The notes under the pieces: model-generated
What the model was told of the DNA's origin: nothing
The model's database searches: none
What the model saw: the letters and a program-made list of their open reading frames with translations, nothing else
Made by a program: the position numbers and the translations under genes
Shown here: piece after piece, positions 58,101-64,000 of the stretch
Position numbering within the stretch: position 1 is the first letter of the stretch
Layout of the letters: every line of letters begins with the position of its first letter
Origin: Diadema setosum
Lineage: Eukaryota; Echinodermata; Echinoidea; Diadematoida; Diadematidae
Reading direction: 5' to 3'
DNA length: 64,000 nucleotides
Assembly (NCBI GenBank): GCA_033980235.1
Contig: CM067059.1
Coordinates: forward strand, 21,178,494 to 21,242,493

Positions 58101-61100
58101 GCGAACACAAGAACAAAGGCGAGTGTGGCAGCATGCATTTGAAAGGGCATGTGTGTGCGGAAACATTTCCTGACATAGCAGAAGAGGTATGAAATGACAC
58201 TCATAAATGCACACACAGACGCACACACACACAACTATACACACACTCGTATTACTGGCTGATTCCCACCACTGCTTACAATAGCCCGCATCTGCCAGAT
58301 CGCACGTGGAGAGACGTCTCCTTGCTCTCCATCGAAGTGAGACATCCTACCTGTTTTTCATCAAATTTTGCGTGCTATCCACTGGACATTCCCGTTGTTG
58401 AAATGAAAAAATTTCTTACTCTACTTAAGAGTAATTTCTTGTAGACTTATACCACTCCTTCACAATTGTTCTCTTTCTTCCATGAATATGAAAATGATAC
58501 TTAAAAGGGAACGTCCCAGATAAGCAAAAGCTCAAGCTCATTTTACAGAGCTTGGAAAATCGTAAGCAATTGCTAGCAAGAACTAGCAAAAGGTATGTTT
58601 TATGCATACGTTTTTAAGCAAATGCTTGGTCTCTAAGCAATTGCTTGCGGACAGCAAGCAATTGCTTGTACTTGCTAGCAAGAGCTTCTGCTCGCAAGCA
58701 ATTGCTTGTTTTTATGCATACGGATTCGAGTAAAAGGCTAGCACAAGCAATTGCTAGCGTTTATGCATCCGGCCCAGTGTTTCTGAGAATTACTGTGTGG
58801 CATTTCCGGCACACAAAATTGTCCAAATACACAGTCCTGCCGCAAAGTTTGAAGGCTGTACCTGGAGATGTAATTGCGGCCAGTCTCAATCGACTTTACC
58901 CCTTTGGCCCCTTTTCGAAGAGAGTCATGCACATAACACACCTAGATGGATCACAATAGGCCATGATTCCATACAGCGGTCAAAAAGAAAACATCAGGAA
59001 AAGAGACGGGCTCTATGCTGCTTGTTCAGAAAAGTTTTCCCGCCGTGCGCAGCTTTGGTCAGAGCAGAGCCACAAATTTGGCTCAGCTCACACAGCGCAA
59101 AAACACAAGGAGGGAATGCAAAATTACAGCATGTGTGGATCCTTAACACATAGAGAACGCGAATGTGTGGTGGTTTCATGACTAGCAAATAATCACTCTC
59201 TATAATAGATGCACCAATTTTCGTGACAATATTTTCAGCCATTTGCAATAATAATATGGAGACGAACAGTGAAATTTTAGCAATCCTCTTGACTTTTATC
59301 TCACATACAAATAGGACTTTAATAGGTAACTCCTTAAAGACGTTATTTCCACCTAAAAGTTGATAGGCACAGCTTTGTGCATGCAAATGACACTGGTATG
59401 GGCGTGATTGTCACCTTCCCTCTCCAGGTATTCACTGTGCACCATCATGAGAATGACGAACATAAAATATAGACGATTACACAAGGACATTACATAATAG
59501 TGCGTTATTGTTCCTAATATGCATGATGTGGAAGAGAATAAATGAATAAATATGCTTATGGCGTACATTACCATCGCTAATACATAAAAGGTGTAATCAT
59601 ATCACTCCTAAACAATATCAACATGAAGTTATAATTGAGTGTATGAGTGTTATTAGTTATAGTGTTGATGATATGTGTGTTTTAAGAAACCACTTCACCT
59701 TTTGAAAATACCATGGGGAGTAGTGGAATAAAACCCCATTGACCATATGCAAGGAACTGAAATGGTTAATTTCTAATTTTTCATTAAACAATCTGATATG
59801 CCTTAAAGAAGAAAGTCACTCTAAAATTCTATCAATTTCATGAGAATTAAAAAAGAAATCCAGCAGAACGATGCAAAAATGATAAAAATATAAAAAACAA
59901 GGAAGTTATGACATTCACAGATTTCAAAAATTTTCAGAAACACTTTTTGACCAATCATTGTGAATGAATGAACGAATGAATGAATGAATGAATGAATAAA
60001 TGAATGAATAAATGAATAAATGAATGAATGAAGTAGTACTTGTTTAGTCAAATTGATTGGTCCGCATGCTAATGCATAGAGAGTTAGCTTCCATTTTTTA
60101 AACATGTGATACACAATTATTATTAAACACACACACACACACACACACACAATGGAACAGCAAGTGATATGACTTAAAGAAAAAGAAAGACAGGTAGGAT
60201 TTCAACCATGGATAGTATTTCAACCATAGTATTTTCAAAGAAAAAAAGTCTCTTTAAATGAACGATCAAATAATTCTGAACCACTGACGGTACACAGAAT
60301 TATATCCTCATGAATTCCTTTATGTTCACAATTCCTTTATTGCAAATAAGTAATGTAATGAACATTCGACATGTTCAAACATCATGCATTCTACTGCATT
60401 ACGCCTGTTTAACATCGGCTCATGAATATTCATATATCAGGTCTCAGTGAGAACTCAAGATTTTTTCCATACGCATACGTGTATTATAATATTTACTACG
60501 TTTTATCCATACCAGATCAACAGCAAGGTTGTTGGCACATGCACTGTGAAAGCACTATGGCAATGTATTTACAAGTTTACAGGGAGGACCAAAAGGCTCA
60601 GACAAAATCTTTCACTGGACTCTTACAGGAAATCATATTGTAAATCAATTCATTGCTAATGATTGTAAGTATATCGGCTAACAGATTGGCTCTGAATTCT
60701 AGCGTAAAACCATGTATTATGGTCTCTGGTCTACCGGACAGTATGCCATATCAGGCGATACATCAAAAGCAATAAGCTAGCTCTGCAACCCTGACATGTA
60801 TGTGTTGGGATCGCTGTTGCGGTTATTCATGATCATGACATAACACTACTATTTAACAGTGTACTTTAATTTAGATCTACACTAACACTAGTAATACTGG
60901 TAAACACTATAAGCCCATGTATTACAATGTGATTTTCATTTCATAAATCCCTTTTATTCGCACAGATTTTCAACATCCAGGCAGACACTGACATGGATTC
61001 CAGACTCCTTTTTCTCAAGGTAAAAAACCTGCACCAATGTTTGACCTCCCGTGCCAAAATTTGACTGTGCACAACAGCATAGGTTTTACATGTAGTTGGT

Positions 61101-63313
61101 GGTCAAATTTTGGACGGCGTCATGGTCGAATTATGGGCGGCTTGCTTTAAATATCAACATATTCTTTGGCTTTTGCTATTGTTGAAGGTTGCTCGGCATG
61201 TGAATATTTCCAGGAATTTTTCTTTTCATTCTGGAAAAATAAGATCAGATGTTGAATAAATGATAAACATGAATTGATAAGAAATATATGAAACAATGTA
61301 AGTATTTGGAAATTATTTAATATTCTTTGTAAATTGTTTTTGCTCTCTTTGGCTTAAAGATGTGAAAGAATCTGCTCATTTTGAGGGATTTGTCTTCAAA
61401 ATTGAAATTTGTTTTCTGGGTTTGATCAAAGGCCAGTCCATGATGATACTAAAGTTCCTTCTGATATTAGGACTATATGTATTTGTTGCAACAAAAACTG
61501 AGCGTGTTTAGAAATTTACTGATATCTGTTCTTCCTTTTCTTCATCCCATAACTTAAACATAGCCTACTAAGTGGAAGGATATCTTCTGTGAAGGATGAA
61601 ACTGGAGCGGTAAGTGTTGCAAATAGAGTGAGGAACAAAAAATTCAGTCATATGTACTATATTGTAAACAGTAGCAGTGCTATTGCAGTAAAATCCTTGT
61701 TAATGGCACCAGCATATTGATATGTATTTTGGGGGATGTTTTCTTCAATTGATATTGTACATAAATCTACTGCTTCTATTACAGTTTAATTAAGATCCAG
61801 ATGTACAAAAGTAGTAGTTGAAATGTGAACTAAACCTGGAGTTATCTGTGCCCATTAGCATTGTTCTATGTTTTAGCATATCTCACTTAATTTATTTTGA
61901 TCATGTGTACAAATCTACTCATCATCTGATATCTAAATACAAAGATGCTGCATATATCAAAGTTGTAGTTTGGGTGTAAAGCAGTATAGGCTTGCATCAA
62001 TAATATGTCAATAATGTTTATGTTGTCACTTCCAAAAGGTGTGTCACTTCACACTTACTGTGTAAGATGTTTAAAGTATGTAAATGCCTCAAATGAAATA
62101 TATAGTATCTGAAGTATGCTAAGCTCCTGGAACCATGGAATAGTTGTACTCTTCTTTTAATTCATTTATTTATCTATTATTTAGCAGCATGTCATAATAA
62201 ATAAAAAAAGAAATATTTCATGTCATGTTTCAGATATTTATTGACAGAGACCCCAGCGCCTTTGTTCCCATCCTCAATTATCTGAGGACAAAGGAACTGA
62301 ATCTCAAAGGCATTGACATACAGACCCTGAAACATGAGGCGGAATTCTATGGAATCCTACCACTAGGTGAGCAATGTCAGTTTGCATCATTGTATGTCTC
62401 CATAACACTCCAGCAGGTGTGATACTTTAAAATGAGGAATATTTGCATGCATTTCAATTTCGCGAGAGCCAAGATTCATTGAATGTTAGAGGCAACTCGC
62501 GAAAGTTTCATGCCGTTAAAAAGGCTCTCGGCTCCAATTCGCGAAAATTTCATGCCGTGAAAATATTGTGTCTTACAGTAAAATACATGCCTCTTGTTCT
62601 ATTTTGTGACCAGCGTTTACTGAGCTCTAGGCAAGCATCTGTCCAAATGAAGAGTTTGTTTGCAAAAACCGATAAGTCTATATTTGTCAAATGGAGATAT
62701 TTGCGATTAAAGGTAAAGAAAAATAATGAGAATACTAAGAAAATTTTTGCTTCTTTTGACCATAACTTCAAAAATATACCTTTATATGTAATGACCAATA
62801 TATAATTTAATAGGTATTATTTTGTACTTTATGACAGAGACCGTACTTCAAAATCTTCAAAAATGGACTTATTGGTTTTTGCAAACAAACTCTTCAAATA
62901 ATGAAAGGCTAGTGAGAATTGTGCTTGGGCATGAAGCACTGGGTAATTCAAATTAATGAATTTCAAAAGTTAGCTACTTGATTAAACAAACTCTTGAGAA
63001 AAGTACTGCAGAGTCCTAATTCAGTGTATAAAGACAACCTGTGACTAGTGAAGTTATGTGAATATGCATGCATGTTCCAATACAGTTTAGATGATGGCTG
63101 TTTTAAATCTAATTGTCATTGCAAAACCAAGATATCTGTCTACGTATGCTGTCAAACTGAGAACAGTTCAGCTATTTTAGCCATACAGACACAAATTTGA
63201 TTATTTTGCTGTCATCTCATGTTTGTTTCCAGTGAAGAAATTGGCCTTATGTGAGGATCTGGATCATTCATCCTGTGGAAATGTCCTCTTCCATGGATTT
63301 TTGCCCCCTACAC
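52072..63313 (+). CDS. KCTD3: KCTD3/SHKBP1 homologue, 5' part (BTB domain), runs off the right edge
   Basis: KCTD3 and SHKBP1 are related cytosolic proteins with an N-terminal BTB/T1 tetramerisation domain and a C-terminal WD40-like propeller. Vertebrate KCTD3 binds the HCN3 channel and SHKBP1 binds CIN85. Exons: 52072-52154, 60966-61019, 61564-61609, 62234-62366, 63233-63313. All are AG/GT with matching phases, giving 132 codons so far. The spliced protein has [83 protein letters not shown] and [14 protein letters not shown], nearly identical to both vertebrate paralogues. The start is Met at 52072; a second Met eight codons on (MSGHFF) is possible. The propeller must lie beyond 64000. Invertebrates usually have one gene for both paralogues, so the symbol is nominal. 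Intron 1 (8.8 kb) is packed with transposons. Confidence 0.94.
52300..52378. repeat. Imperfect palindrome related to TAACTACACxCAGCC family
   Basis: CTATACACAGCCCAGTCGCC and the partner GCGTCTGGTCGGGCTAATAG are imperfect arms around a CGTAGCGCGTAGCG core. The shape and end sequence resemble the palindromes at 23.1, 42.0 and 48.95 kb, but it is degraded. Confidence 0.45.
53633..55145 (-). mobile_element. LINE A: 3' half of a non-LTR retrotransposon
   Basis: Minus strand. The RT region has [19 protein letters not shown] (near 55110) and, after a gap, [20 protein letters not shown] and YADDTCLF (54850-54955). RT thumb and C-terminal remnants ([28 protein letters not shown]) continue to about 54400. 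The 3' end is a poly-A/AAATAAAT tail at 53633-53660. Several frameshifts make it inactive. CR1/L2-like by motif order. It lies in KCTD3 intron 1, antisense to the gene. Confidence 0.85.
55146..56240 (-). mobile_element. LINE B: reverse transcriptase fragment
   Basis: Minus strand, a different family from LINE A. From 56216 down: [90 protein letters not shown] (catalytic FADD), [17 protein letters not shown] and, after a frameshift, [21 protein letters not shown] 56-bp tandem duplication at 55907-56018 breaks the frame. Neither the 5' end nor a 3' tail is present; it abuts LINE A at about 55145. Confidence 0.88.
56665..57455 (+). mobile_element. AAGCAATTGCTT-rich MITE, copy 1
   Basis: Ends GGGCCGGATGCATAAACGCT and TTTATGCATTCGGCCC. 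The subterminal regions are packed with AAGCAATTGCTT palindromes and TATGCATAAAAC words. Flanked by AAT on both sides, a 3-bp target duplication. 791 bp, no transposase. A 3-bp duplication suggests PIF/Harbinger (inference). Confidence 0.85.
57911..58775 (-). mobile_element. AAGCAATTGCTT-rich MITE, copy 2 (inverted)
   Basis: Reverse-complement copy of the element at 56665-57455 with very few differences. Around 58150-58230 it has an extra segment with CA repeats. Flanked by AGT on both sides. The two copies are 455 bp apart and could pair as a large hairpin. Confidence 0.85.
58965..60965. other. KCTD3: Rest of KCTD3 intron 1
   Basis: A (TGAA)n array at 59961-60031 and a (CA)n tract at 60127-60151. 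GTGTTGGGATCGCTGTTGCG at about 60806 echoes GGGTTGGGGTCGCTGGTGCG at about 40513, probably remnants of one dispersed repeat. No exon seen. Confidence 0.5.
59961..60031. repeat. (TGAA)n microsatellite
   Basis: About 17 GAAT units with AAAT interruptions. Confidence 0.95.
60966..61019 (+). CDS. KCTD3: KCTD3 exon 2
   Basis: 54 bp, acceptor cgcacAG, donor TCAAG|GTAAAA. Encodes [18 protein letters not shown]. No Met and very short, so it is found only by splice phase and family match. Confidence 0.95.
61564..61609 (+). CDS. KCTD3: KCTD3 exon 3
   Basis: 46 bp, acceptor aacaTAG, donor GCG|GTAAGT. Encodes [16 protein letters not shown], ending in phase 0. Confidence 0.95.
62234..62366 (+). CDS. KCTD3: KCTD3 exon 4 (BTB core)
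   Basis: Acceptor gtttcAG, donor CTAG|GTGAGC. Encodes [20 protein letters not shown] through [11 protein letters not shown], the most conserved part of the BTB fold in this family. Confidence 0.97.
62420..62580. mobile_element. Degenerate copy of the CGCGAA-rich MITE in KCTD3 intron 4
   Basis: Contains CAATTTCGCGAGAGCCAAGA, ACTCGCGAAAGTTTCATGCC and AATTCGCGAAAATTTCATGC, and ends TTACAGTA like the element at 2433-2643. The left end is decayed. Confidence 0.55.
63233..63313 (+). CDS. KCTD3: KCTD3 exon 5
   Basis: Acceptor tttccAG, donor ACAC|GTAAGT. Encodes [20 protein letters not shown] and HGFLPPT, matching the vertebrate LCEELxRSSCGxVLFHGYLPPP linker. Confidence 0.95.
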
Positions 63314-64000
63314 GTAAGTAGAATCTGTCAAATGTAGATTAAAAAGAAATGTATATCATGCAATGCACAATCCCTTTCATCACCGGATATTCTACGACAG
63401 TATTCTTTTGTGATATTTTTGTAGCCACTATACTTATAAGTAGTGTATGGAAAATAAAGTTATGGACCTTGGACAGGATGATGTATCATGGACTACCTAT
63501 TTCAAATCTTGATCCTACTCCTCCTAGGATGCTCTGTGAAATGGTGGTCTTTCTATAGATTTTAAATTCTCTGAAGTCAGCACCCATTTGGTACTTGCCT
63601 GATGTTGTATCAAATTATGTGTTCAATATAGAATGACATGCTGATGTTGAATTTAGGGATTTTGCATAGAACATGGGGTCTCTGAGATTTAGTTTGTTGA
63701 ATTTGTTGTTGGCTTTAAAAACACCCTTCTTTAGGAGGGGTTGTGTAGATGAAGAGTGTTTAGAATCATGGTGAATACACTTAGCCAACCATTCATGTGT
63801 GTGCTTTGTCGGAATCTTTTTCAAACCCAACTTGACACATTGTTAGCATGATAAGCACAACAACAACAAAAACAAGCATATCTCACTATTGCTCTCCATG
63901 TTATAGTAATTGAGAGGAGATAGGGTGGGGGGGGGGGAGGAGGGTTGAGAATGTATGCAGGGTCTTTATTATGGGGGTATCTCACTGAGCTGCGAATATT
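63314..64000. other. KCTD3: Start of KCTD3 intron 5
   Basis: No further exon before the edge. A poly-G run lies at 63927-63936. The short open frame at 63349-63558 has no domain. Confidence 0.5.

Larger units (their letters stand above)
56642..58964 (-). pseudogene. Decayed zinc-finger-like gene split by two MITE insertions
   Basis: Minus strand. Start Met at 58964 ([19 protein letters not shown]). The same frame, past one TAA, reads [20 protein letters not shown] up to the right MITE (58775). If that MITE and one copy of its AGT flank are skipped, the frame runs on past it with no shift ([18 protein letters not shown]), meets another TAA, then shifts in an A8 tract into a long acidic segment ([20 protein letters not shown]) and [20 protein letters not shown]...DVVKNE. 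Skipping the left MITE gives a stop at 56642. The CxxC...CxxC spacing suggests a metal-binding module. Family not identified; multicopy transposon-associated gene or intron-located retrocopy are both possible. Confidence 0.5.

Overview
This window is nuclear DNA from an animal, most likely an echinoderm such as a sea urchin (moderate confidence). The reasons are: AT-rich sequence; small exons with GT/AG introns; three genes whose proteins match conserved metazoan families; a vertebrate-type TTAGGG repeat; and a very high load of foldback MITEs, Tc1 and hAT-like transposons and broken non-LTR retrotransposons of the kinds common in marine deuterostomes. I saw no rRNA, tRNA, CRISPR array or bacterial operon.

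Genes. (1) On the minus strand, the large N-terminal coding exon of an aftiphilin homologue lies at 17689-19485. A second minus-strand exon at 3306-3535 may belong to the same gene. The rest of the gene is not recognised and probably runs past the left edge. (2) On the minus strand, a complete TAF6L (TAF6-like SAGA subunit) gene runs from the start codon at 42587 to the stop at 32723. I assembled it from ten exons whose phases all fit, giving 649 codons plus stop. (3) On the plus strand, the first five exons of a KCTD3/SHKBP1 homologue lie at 52072-63313. They encode the whole BTB domain, and the gene continues beyond the right edge. TAF6L and KCTD3 are divergently transcribed and separated by about 9.5 kb that is almost entirely repeats.

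Repeats by region. 1-17.6 kb: small MITEs, a LINE tail, a 566-bp TTAA-ended foldback, and a compound structure at 10.3-15.0 kb in which a 3.6-kb hAT-like element carrying a ~190-bp tandem array sits inside a larger inverted repeat. 17.0-17.7 and 37.4-38.4 kb: two copies of one tandem-repeat element rich in AGGTCA direct repeats, each touching a splice site of a gene. 19.5-30 kb: interstitial telomere repeat, several inverted-repeat elements, a 663-bp palindrome with exon-like arms, a long GAA/TTC tract, a degenerate Tc1 element with TIRs and TA target sites, and a (TA)n region. 40.8-50.6 kb: another palindrome, a decayed R2/R4-like retrotransposon with a second LINE nested in it, several microsatellites, and palindromic elements. 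53.6-59 kb (KCTD3 intron 1): two truncated LINEs joined end to end, then a decayed zinc-finger-like gene split by two copies of one MITE in opposite orientation.

The three host genes act in separate processes (clathrin/AP trafficking, chromatin and transcription, BTB adaptor function). Nothing in the sequence suggests they work together.
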